The position numbers were made by a program, and so were the translations under genes. A model generated the notes under the pieces. That model was not told where the DNA came from. It did no database searches and saw only the letters and a list, made by a program, of their open reading frames with translations. From contig JAJEKV010000185.1 of NCBI GenBank assembly GCA_021234155.1, positions 370,001-434,000 of the forward strand: DNA of 64,000 bases, in the 5' to 3' direction. The stretch comes from Isoetes taiwanensis. Its lineage: Eukaryota > Streptophyta > Lycopodiopsida > Isoetales > Isoetaceae. This document shows, piece after piece, positions 33,905 through 43,870 of the stretch (position 1 is the first letter of the stretch; each line of letters starts with the position of its first letter).

Positions 33905-34990
33905 GAGCTTTCCTCTATACGAAGTTTTTTCCCTCAATCAATCAATAATGACTTCACTTCAACAGAACTAAAATGAAGATTATCCCTATACATACAATAT
34001 GTTTTTACCACGTTAGTGTGTTCTCTCTACTCTATTGAATCGTCTTTAACTTTATCTAAATCTAATCATTTAAACAATCAAATGGGAATTTCTTATCTTC
34101 AAATAGATGATTCAAGTTAGTTGCAAACCATCGTGGAAAAGCAAATAGAGTAATGAGGTTCGACAACCCAAAGTCAAAGCATGATGACCGAAATTTCTTG
34201 GTTATCCTTTAATTCGGCGCCAATCGAACCTCTATACGAAGTCTTTTCCCTCCATCAATCAATAACGACTTCGTTTCAACAGAATTAAAATAAAGATTAT
34301 CTCTATAAATACGGTATGCTTTTTCCACGTTTGAAATTAGTGTGTTCTCTCCTCTCTATTTCTCCGTAGTTGTATTTCTCCGTCCCATAACCCGTTGGGT
34401 TCCCGTGGACGTAAAAAATCATCTTATCTTATCTTATCTTATCTCATCTATTGAACCATCTTTAACTTTATCTCACACTCGTTTAAATAACCAAGTAGGA
34501 TTTTCTTGTCTTCAGATAGATGATTCTAGTTAGTTGCAAACCATCGTGGAAAAGCAAATAGAGTAATGTGTTTCGACGAACCCAAAGACAAAGCATGGTG
34601 AACGACATCCTCCTCCGATTCGACGCCAATCAAACATTTATACGAAGTTTTTTTTCCCTCAATCAATCAATAACGACTTCGCTTCAACAGAATTAAAGTA
34701 AAGATTATCTCTATACATACGGTATTTTTTTTCCACGTTTGAAATTAGTGTGTTCTCTCTACTCTATTGAATCGTCTTTAACTTTATCCAAATCTCTTTC
34801 TTTGAACAATCGAATATGATTTTCTTATCTTCAGATAGATGATTCAAGCTAGTTGGTTGAAATTAGTGTGTTCTCTCTACTCTATTGAATCGTCTTTAAC
34901 TTTATCCAAATCTCTTTCTTTGAACAATCGAATATGATTTTCTTATCTTCAGATAGATGATTCAAGCTCAAATAGAGTAACGAGGTTGGA
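33905..34990. repeat. Tandem array of about 315-bp units
   Basis: The block starting CTCTATACGAAGT and continuing AATCAATCAATAA, AGTGTGTTCTCTC and GATGATTCAAG recurs at about 33912, 34230 and 34640, with an extra partial copy from about 34740 to 34975. The second unit is interrupted by a retroposon end (34357-34446). Confidence 0.8.
34357..34446 (+). mobile_element. Short retroposon 3-prime end with (TTATC)n tail, copy 2
   Basis: CCCGTTGGGTTCCCGTGGAC, then GTAAAAAATCATC and (TTATC)n, interrupts one unit of the 315-bp array between CTCTCT and CTATTGAA; the next unit shows the uninterrupted site. Confidence 0.7.
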
Positions 34991-35022
34991 CGAACACAAA
35001 GACACGAACAATTCAATAGGTC

Positions 35023-35094
35023 TGACTTTTACGGGATTCGAACTCATGTCTCCGACATGAAAAGACAATGTCCTAACCTTAAGACGAAAGGGAT
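35023..35094 (-). pseudogene. Mitochondrial-type tRNA-Glu (UUC) pseudogene
   Basis: The minus strand reads ATCCCTTTCGTC at the 5-prime end, GGTTAGGACATTGTC across the D and anticodon arms, CTTTTCATG with anticodon TTC, and GAGTTCGAATCCCGT in the T arm. This matches plant mitochondrial tRNA-Glu closely. The 3-prime acceptor strand (AAAAGTC) does not pair with the 5-prime side and the T stem has mismatches, so it is not functional. It is likely a mitochondrial fragment transferred to the nucleus. Confidence 0.75.
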
Positions 35095-35379
35095 CAACTA
35101 GATTATAATTATATTCTATATAATAGAATATCTATCATGCAAGATACAATCGATATTTTAGGATCTTGATATCTCTATCTTTATTGTTATCTAGAGACCC
35201 CCACATCAAGATCCGAAATCGGAGTTGGACCAGCCAAGAGTTCCATCCACGGCATCGGTAGTAGCTCTGCTTGACGGAAGAGGAATTGTCTTGGGTCCGT
35301 GAGGCCCTACTGCAAAGAAAATGGGCGATGTCTACAGGCGGTCAAGCTATCATTAGGGATCAATGGCCAACTGATCCCT

Positions 35380-35600
35380 GGGCAGTCTTGGTCTAGCCCT
35401 GGGTTTTGAGTGATAACGGGGCTTTGTCCCCATGTTTTGTTGTAAGGGGGCTTCGTCCCCATGTTTTGCTTGGGTTTTGCTTGGGCTTCGGCCCACGGTT
35501 CTGTTGGGGCTTCCGCCCCCTTTGTTTGTTCTGGTCCCATAGCCCGATTGGGCTCCGTGGACGTTAAAAGTCTCTTCCTTCCTTCCTTCCTTCCTTCCTT
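35380..35600 (+). mobile_element. Retroposon 3-prime end with (TTCC)n tail, copy 3
   Basis: Longest copy of the family: repeated GGGGCTTTGTCCCCATG / GGGGCTTCGTCCCCATG words, then GGTCCCATAGCCCGATTGGG, CTCCGTGGACGTTAAAAG and (TTCC)n. Upstream 35200-35380 probably belongs to it but its start is not clear. Confidence 0.6.
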
Positions 35601-36799
35601 CCCACAAACCACAAAAGAAAAAAGAAACAATAACACCACAAACCAATAATAAGGTGCTAACACACTGTGGGTTGTCCTTGTAACTGTATGTAGATGGGTT
35701 GGCTAGTTTATACATTTGTGTAGTGAAACTATGACAACCATTTGCACCTGTGTAGCTAAGAATCTTGTTTAAAAATAACTTAAGTAGCCCTTGAAGTGGC
35801 ATCTATGAGGTGAGTTTGATTTAAGTTATGTTTTCTAATTTAATTAAGTTTTTGTTCGTGTTGATAACTTAAATGAGCACAATGTGAGGTCAAGTTTTGT
35901 TAGGGTTCTTGGTCTAAAAAGTTTAAATAATTATTAGGTATAGTTTGTAACTATCTCATAACATATTTCGATATGAATGGTATGCCGTTTAGTTTGACAC
36001 GTGATTGGAAGATGGGCTGGCGCTCTGGGTCGGCTTTGATTGTGTCATGCGTAGGGGGCCATGTTCTGATTCTCATCTTTTAAAGATTAACTGCTGGAGG
36101 AAAATGTGGTCCTCGAGGAAGTCATTACAACAAAGTAAAAATGCCTTACATATCGCATGAGTGCAAGAGCAAAGTACCCAAACATAATCAAACGTGTATT
36201 ATCATATTGAATATTGCTCAACAAAGACTGGTGAGATGCACAGAGATAGAATAGATGTGGCCAGGGCAATTCCTGCTATGATGGAAAAGCTATTTATTCA
36301 AACAATAAAAAGGAAATGGTACGAGGCTAAATCAGGATAAAATACCAAAGATGTCGGAGTCCTTAACTCCTCCCCTGACTTTCCAGCACAAAGTACAATG
36401 TAGAATAATGAGACATAGAATATTTTGAACAAAAGGAGGAGCAAGGGAGGAGCGAAAACCAGAAAAAAATAGGCCTCACAGATTCATTCCATAAATAAAG
36501 CATGGCAATAAGTTCTGTCTTCTAAACTAGTGATATTTCTGATGAAAAGAACTTTAGAAAATACCTAAGAAGAGCTTATCAGGCCTGTCCAGCTACCAAG
36601 AGCATATGATCTGGCCACCAGGAGCATCCCATCTAAACATTGGTTGACATCATTCATTTTGAACACTTCCTCCACTGAAAATGTCTCCATCCTACTTGCC
36701 TGACCATATTCCATTTTCTTGCAAGAGTTGCCATACGATAATAATACAACTAGCGTGCAGATATGCTAAAATTTGGTTGAGAAAACATGCCTCTTGCAC
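35601..36799. other. Intergenic, no gene identified
   Basis: AT-rich, short frames only. A minus frame at 35353-35802 is the antisense of the retroposon end and tail. Confidence 0.4.
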
Positions 36800-37367
36800 T
36801 CACTCAAATAATATGGATGACATTGTTGGGTGCCTGCTGGAAGTGGAAGAATACGATGGTTGAGAAGACTCTAACCTACCTTGGGATTGAATGGACACAA
36901 CCTTCTCTAAAGCATGTACTTTCACAAGTCCTCCTCCCTCGATGTGTTCTTTTGTTGTATAATCAACACATGTCTTAAGTGCAACGACGTAAGTTTGACC
37001 ATCTGGTATAAACCCTTCATCTTGCATGTATGCAAACAATGATGAGATTTCTCTTTCCATACCCAAAAATCATAGCATATTAAATCACCAGATTGTAACA
37101 TGACATCATGCCCATACTTTGCAAGTTTAGAGTGAATAGACATTAAAGATTTTACATTTGGCAGTTTTTCCTCACCTTGTTTTCCATCTTTTTTGGATGC
37201 CCAATTAGAACACCGATGAAGCCTTTCTCGGCATGATGATGCGAAAATGTTTGCATTGACCACCAATCAGAAAAAGCCCCAACAGACCCAACATAGGAAT
37301 CACCCCCACTACTCGCAGACCTCAGTGAATGCCTATCTTCAGATGCAGGGCAGTGGGTACTAGCCAT
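36800..37367 (-). pseudogene. Pentatricopeptide-repeat (PPR) gene relic
   Basis: PPR proteins bind organelle RNAs. In several minus frames the segment reads pieces of a PPR array: MGMEREISSLFAYMQDEGF, FIPDGQTYVVALKTCVDY (a typical P-motif end) and, upstream in another frame, SIHSKLAKYGHDVMLQSGD (the H-x-K-x-x-x-x-G pattern of L and S motifs). Frames change repeatedly and only about two repeats remain. No mitochondrial or plastid targeting sequence or DYW end is visible. Confidence 0.6.
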
Positions 37368-38459
37368 ACCAGACAGTGGATGTAAGCGGCTCTCAGGCGT
37401 AGTCTTTGATGAAGAATAGCTACTAATAGAAGAGAATGATTTTGGGAAGAAAGTTTGCTGACCAAGCTAACCATTAGTAGGTGGCATTGTTGGGAAGCAT
37501 TCTTCAGTACTTGAAGGAAACAAGGGATTGGCCTTAGGTATCTCGTATGTTGTTGGGATCCTCGTTGCATATCCTAGCAAGTATGGTAATTTGCTGTCAG
37601 AAATGATGATATCATTGTGTACAATTGTGCAAAATTCAAATGTGACTATCAGATGCTAGATATTTAATTAGACTACAGGTAGATAATCATAAAAGGATCT
37701 TCCTTCCTGTGTCTGAAGTATTCTATTATAGGATAATAATGTTAGCCTGGCATTACAGATTTTATGCGACTCTATTTACTAATGAGGAGCTATATGATAA
37801 GTCCATCTACTTGACATTGTCCCAGAAAGACAAGGAATCATATGCAAGTCCATTAACTTACATATGTTAATTGCACTCAATTCACTGATATCACTTAACT
37901 ACAACACGCCTGCTTTATGGCTTGCCTTCTATTCTAATGGTTCTTGGCTTCCCTGTGTTTTATGGTGTTAAGAAATATGGAAATGAATTCTACAGTTAAA
38001 TTCAACAAGGCAATTGAAAACGTGCACACTAGTATTTTTTTTCTCATGAACATCAAATACATCATTGTCTCCAATATCATGTGTGATACAAAAACGTGAG
38101 AAGGGGTCCAATATAACTCTGCCTCTTTTGACAAGGATATGCATGGGCTAGAGTTTGAATCTGCAGAAAAGCAAAGGTAGAGTGTGTTAAATACTACCAT
38201 ACATAACTTACCACCCATAACCTAGAGAAGAAAAAAAAAGAAATTATTGCAAATAACGGATGACTCCAAGCTTATATCTTCGGTGTGGCAAGTCTGTGAA
38301 GCACGGAATGGACTCAGAGATGCACCGAAACTATTCGTGGGGCTCGACACCTGTGAAAAAAGCCCATTAGAATGTGCCATGTGATGTCTCAAAAAACATG
38401 AACTCCCAACCCTGCCTGCTACTAGAGGAAAAGGAAGATCGATAGAACTGCATGGCAGA
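37368..38459. other. Intergenic, no gene identified
   Basis: Minus frames 37322-37570 and 37934-38218 are Ser/Leu-rich and unrecognised. No repeat boundary is visible. Confidence 0.4.
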
Positions 38460-38584
38460 AAGATCTTCTGGCAAAGATTTATCATTCCAGCAATGAGAAA
38501 GTGGAGGGAAAAATTTTCCATTTATATGCCAACGAGGCTCATTGAGCCTATAGCTGTTGAGTAATTTGACAGGAAAATTCACTT
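38460..38584. repeat. Flank duplicated at 49115-49255
   Basis: CAGCAATGAGAAAGTGGAGG, then TTTATATGCCAACGAGGCTC and CATTGAGCCTA recurs with changes at 49122-49200, on the far side of the LTR element. The copies are diverged, so they pre-date the LTR insertion and represent a local repeat into which it inserted. Confidence 0.7.
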
Positions 38585-40302
38585 TGTGACGTTCCACATA
38601 TTTATACGCCTTTTTAAGTATAAATACGTGACACGTCACTATGAATAATTAATGGCACATTAATTATTCATAAGCTAAGGTTAGCTATGTTAATAATTAA
38701 ATTATAAAGGTGGAAACCTAACCTTAAACCCTAATTCGAATTTAGGGCTTAATCTAATATTAAAAGGGCCTAAAATACCAAATTAGTTAATATTAGCCAA
38801 CCCGGAGCTGCCACCTGGCCCAAATCGATTGGGCAAGGGAGAGTTACTAACTTGGGACCCAAATTGGGGTTTTGCACCCCCATTTGCCCCAATTCGAATT
38901 AGGAGCAAGTGGAGATGGAGGAGGAGGAGCGGCGGCCGAGGCACCCTTGACAAATCGACCAAGAGGAGCCGAGCCCACCTTTGAGGAGCCGAGCCGCCAA
39001 GCCGGCGCCACCTTTGCCAAGCACGCACGTGTAGCTGAAGCCGAGCACCAAATCCAAGAAAGATGGAAGCACCAAATGACAACGGGTCCAAAGCGGGAAC
39101 TTCGGTGGGTGGCTAGTATAGCTTGGGAATTCTAGGGTAGCGCCCATTGGGCACTTGTAGTGTGTATTTCTTCTTCTCTCTCAGTGTTTTACTTGTAGGA
39201 ACTAACCCTTGATTGCAAAGGTGAGTTCTCTTTATTTCTGATTCTCGTCTTGCTCTTAAAGGATGGATTGATAGTTCTTTGCATAGTATTACTCTTGAAA
39301 TGGGGGGAATTACGGGGGGTAGAGACCTCACGAGCCCATGTATTGTAGTATGCTCCTAGATAGAGCCCCTGTATTATCCCATTAGATGCGGCTGTGCACA
39401 AGAGCCCACCGGTCATAGATGCTATGGTGCCGGCTTAGCACCGGACAAGGAACAGGAACCACGTGGTGAAGTGGAGGTGGGGTCTTGCACGAACATAAAA
39501 GGCTCACAGGACTCCTATAGCGAGCTAGACCTGATGGCCGGTCACGTAGAGGGGGCGGGTATGGGTCCGACACTCCCCTGGGTGGGAAGGTGTGACCCGT
39601 GTGGGGCACCTTGCACTTTGAGTAGATTTAGGGTGAGTAAATTAGATGCGGGATGCGGGGGTCGATCGCGCACGTATTCTCTAGCTTCGCCCATGGAGCC
39701 ACTGTGATTACGGAAGGGGCGCTTCCACCCTGCCTCATCGGACCGGGGCTTCATGAACCCCAGGAGTAGGCTCGGCGGGGGTGATGCCTCGAGCACTGCG
39801 TCTCTGGAAGGCTATAGCGGCGCCATAAGCGTGGAATTGACCCATCTGCAAAGTGTGCACAGGAGGGGCGGATGGAGTGGACAACCCTAGCCAATGTTCT
39901 ATGCCGATAGCGCCATGTCAAGATTACGTCTGGCGATCTCTTGAGGCCTAGCCGTCGGTCGATCCTCAGAGTCTCGAACAGGGTAGAACCATGGGTTTGG
40001 GGTGTTTTCTTAGGTTTAGATGCATATTCTTTGCCGTTGGTATTTGGATGGATATGCCACCCTTCGTGGTGGTTATTTATATGTGATTTATCGTGTGTGC
40101 TAACCCTTGTATTCACGCTTCCCGGCGTAGGAGCCCCATTGAAGGCGTGGGCGAATGACCTTAGGTGTCCTTCTTTGGGCATCGTTATTATAGATGGCCG
40201 AAATAGGCGGGAGGGCCACTCATGGCGAGTTGGTGCGCCATGGGAGGAAAGTCCCCATATGTATATGCGTCAGGGGGTCGTATATGTTGAGGGCGTCCGC
40301 GC
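38585..40302 (+). repeat. 5-prime LTR
   Basis: Starts TGTGACGTTCCACATATTTA and shares long blocks with 47342-49035, including GGCACATTAATTATTCATAA and CGGATGGAGTGGACAACCCT. Its right end (GGCGTCCGCG) is damaged relative to the right LTR end. Confidence 0.88.
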
Positions 40303-40317
40303 TGGTATCGAGCCATG
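40303..40317 (+). promoter_or_regulatory. Primer-binding site, initiator tRNA-Met type
   Basis: TGGTATCGAGCCATG directly after the 5-prime LTR; the usual plant form is TGGTATCAGAGC. Confidence 0.75.
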
Positions 40318-40680
40318 ATTTTGGTGGACCGGATCATAGCAGCCATGTCAAACTTCGTTAGATCGTTAGCTAGTGAGTGAGGATTTTGGAGTAGTATGAG
40401 ATTTGGGTGGTGTAGTAGATGTCGTCATGATTGACTTAATTTGGTTTAAGTGGGATTAAGAGGAGTGTGCCCGGTCGCGAAACCCTAACCCTAAGTGGCG
40501 GGCGGGGGTACCCGGGTGTTCTTTGGCGACGGTGGCGACATCGAGGAGTAGGGGGGCCCCGCCACCCTAATTTAAATAAAAAAAAAAAACCCTAACCCTA
40601 AGCGGGGGGTGCCGATTCCTCTGGCGGAAGAATAACGCCGAGGTAGGGGGTGCCCGCCACCTTTAAAAAAAAAAAATTAA

Positions 40681-41061
40681 ATTAAAATTCTTCCCCCCAT
40701 TTCAACCCATGACCTCCCACTTATAACCCAACAGTCTCTCCATTTTGCCAACTCTATTGATGTAATATGTATATGTTCTATCCCTTTGTTATACACATCT
40801 AATAATCTGTTTTGCCTAGTTAAACATCCTTTTAGCAAAGGTACATTCTGCGGGATTGAACCCCCGAGCTTCCACACCCAAATAACACCTTTACCAATGA
40901 GCCAACTTTCTTTTTATATGATGTTTAGTTTTATAAACTTTCTTATACATATCTAATGTTTTATTTCTAGACCACAACTCTTTTTAAAAGAAAGGGGCAT
41001 ATTGTGGGATTGAACCCTTGACCTCCTACAACCAAGTCAGCCCCTTTACCAATGGGCTAAG
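40681..41061 (-). repeat. Three tRNA-like (A box/B box) units in the element leader
   Basis: On the minus strand, two clear units (41006-41061 and 40852-40908) read GGCTCATTGG or GGGCCCATTGG-like A boxes (seen as TAGCCCATTGGTAAAGG and TTGGCTCATTGGTAAAGG) followed about 35 bases later by the B box GGTTCAATCCC. A third, weaker unit lies at about 40690-40745. Spacing is about 155 bases. They resemble tRNA-derived SINE heads. Confidence 0.55.
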
Positions 41062-43811
41062 TTCCTCTATCAAGGAATATAATAGTTCTCATTTTATTTA
41101 TAGTGGCTTTGTTTTCTATTTAAATTAAAAGACTGCCTTCCATAGATCCACGTTGTGGGGGCAACAACTCCACCGGAGCAAGTTTTTTCGCCATAGCCGC
41201 CGGAGCAAGCTCTCTTGCCATAGCCGCCAGAGTAAGCAGTCTTGCCATAGCCACGGGAGTCGACCTCCCTTTGCCGTAGTCGACCGGATAACTGTTAACC
41301 ATATATAAAGCTAGTACCCCCTAGGAATAGACCGACCAAATGAAACGACGTAATCTAGCAAGTCCGGCCAACTTGTTATGATAACATCAAATCACTTGGT
41401 GGGACTAATTCCGGAAATTTAATTAACAATGACGGGCAACTCTCTAGAATAGCGGCATGTGTTATATCCTTGATATTACGTAGTTTAATTTATAATAATG
41501 TCCGGTTATCGGCGTTCCTCGACCTATATTTTTCCTTTGGTAGATGCCTTGATAACACAATTTCTTCGGCCTTGCCATGATTCAATCCATACTACATTCA
41601 TATGCTTTCTATTAGACCTTATTCGATGTTATACAAGTAATGTTTTTAAACATAATTCTAATTAACGTTGCCTCTCTCTAGTGTCTAAACCTTGACTCGC
41701 CTGGGTTCCCGGAGAAAGGATCTCTTTGTCGCCCAACCGACTAGGGACCGCCATGCAAAGACCCCTCTAGACCATCGGTTTGGATTCCTTTGATCCTACC
41801 ACCCTTCAATATTCCTTCTCATTGGTCTTGTTCCTTTCATGGACCACTTCCCCAGATCATGACACATCCTCGTATCCCGTAATGAGTTTGTGTTGGGTAC
41901 AAACCTTGGTATCATTTTGTACCAAACTTCACCGCCTATATGGCTATGAGTAGTTATCTCGCACTACACTGTCAAATTGACGGCTAGCCTACCCTCTTTT
42001 GACTTGTTCTCCATACATTCCAATGGCCTCCAACCATTGTTGACTAATCACCCCCTTCTACGCTATCTAGATCGCGTTGGGCCGAAGTCTTTCCAACTAT
42101 TATTTTAGTGCCTAAACGTCATTAAGTTCCGCAAATGAACTTACATATTCCAATGGATTACGTCAAGATCCAAGGGGACCGTACCACCCAAAGACCTTTC
42201 ACGATATGCCTCCTCCGTCCGGAGGTCTTGTGTTCAAGTCTTTGAGGTCCGTCCATATGTCCTCATGGACGATGCCAATATGGCATGACGTACAAATGCG
42301 GTCTACCTATCTATCTATTTATTAAAAATGTCCTTGGTGAATTCAATTCACCATGTTGTCCTAGGACATGCAAGTCTTCTTCCTTGAGCCATACACCAAA
42401 TCTTTAAAGAGTTTTTCAGCTCTTGTTTGCCTTTCAAGTCAGCAGTATACCTTTGCATGTTAGCAAAGACTACCCTTCATGTTAGGAAATAACCTTCCTA
42501 TCCGGTTGCTAAATATCATTCATAAGGATCCTTTTCCTTCTCTTCTTCAATATGTTTTCTACGCCTATGATCGATTTTCGTGATTCCCATCCTTCGCGCC
42601 ACAAACAGACACATCTCACCCTTTGGCCTTTGGTCGCGGACCTTTATTCAAGTAGAGTCACCAACCCATTTACTCCTTTTATTTATTCATTAATCGCCTT
42701 GTGGCTTTTGAGCCGCTATTATATGTTCATATATTGTTGACCCACCTATCATTGGGGGTTATGAGTTAACATTGTCGTACATCCCGAAATGTTAATTATT
42801 ACATTTCTCTCGCCATGATGCTATCACATTGTTGTAGCATTCCCAATGACTTGGCATACTGCTCAAGCCATAGTCATGGCCTAAGAGCGGGTGAGCCTTC
42901 AGATTAATCGTAAAATTACCTGGAGTCATCAAGGTGCCCGCCTATTATTTTGTGAGCCTTTCTACAATTACCTTTGTTTTGCGATAACCCTGGACTTGTA
43001 TCCATGTTCGGGTCCTATATATCCTAACTTACACCTCCATGTAACCCATGTTTGGTCACCTCGACCGATCCGGCTATGGATCATGTGGGAAAGCTAGTTT
43101 TAGGTGTCTATTCAAGACACATTTTAACTTTTTAGCATGTAACTCCTATTTGATACCTATCCTCGAATTGTACTATTGTACTATTCAACCCCTCATCTTG
43201 AGCTTCATTCTATTGGCCGTTGACATTTATTTCACCGCCAACTACTTACATCCTACCTTAACCCTTCATCAAGAACTTTGGGATACACTCGTCTTTCTCT
43301 CCTTGTGTCGCCACTTAGATTACCTCTCCAAGATGTTTATCGTATGTACATGCTATGTACATAACAAACATATATCCTCATCCCACAATGCTAGAGCTCG
43401 CTCTAACTTAGTCGAAAATGTAACCTTTGTGGTTCTTATGAGGTGGCTGTACCACCTACTTCCCAAATGGGCAGGGGCCAACTCACGTAATGTGGCCCGG
43501 CTAAAGCGGTGCGGACCCGCCCATGTATAGAGGGTTGCCGATGGCCCGAATTTTCCAGTTTTTATCTTATCTACATTCACATACCTTTTGTTACTTGATG
43601 TTTGATATCGGACTTCGGTCCTTAAACCTTCTTATGATAAGTATATCAAATGCACCTTGGTGCTTAAACTCTTCCATGTTTTAAGCTTTCATGCTATTAC
43701 CTTTGGGAAATAAGGAATTACCTTCCTTTTATGTATACTTTCTTCTATTGCGCTTTTGATTAACCTGTCATTTGTTTGATTAACCCCAATGCCGAGGACA
43801 GCATTATTTCT

Positions 43812-43870
43812 AAGAGGGGAGAATGTGACATTCCACGTGTTTATACGGATATGTATAAATAAGCCGACAT
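43812..43870 (+). repeat. LTR-start-like sequence inside the element
   Basis: AAGAGGGGAGAA followed by TGTGACATTCCACGTGTTTA and TACGGATATGTATAAATA mirrors the PPT and LTR start at 47329-47380 and 38585. The preceding ATGCCGAGGACAGCATTATT also resembles 47301-47325. It is probably the remnant of a related element or of an internal recombination. Confidence 0.6.

Noticed and set aside
39941-40318. Frames within the LTRs (38783-40318 and 47650-48476)
   Set aside because: They differ between the two LTRs because of indels and run in both directions; LTRs of this type are non-coding.
40480-40610. CCCTAACCCTAA words resembling telomere repeats
   Set aside because: Only two short occurrences of CCCTAACCCTAA (the plant telomere unit is CCCTAAA), within the LTR-element leader; not a telomeric tract.
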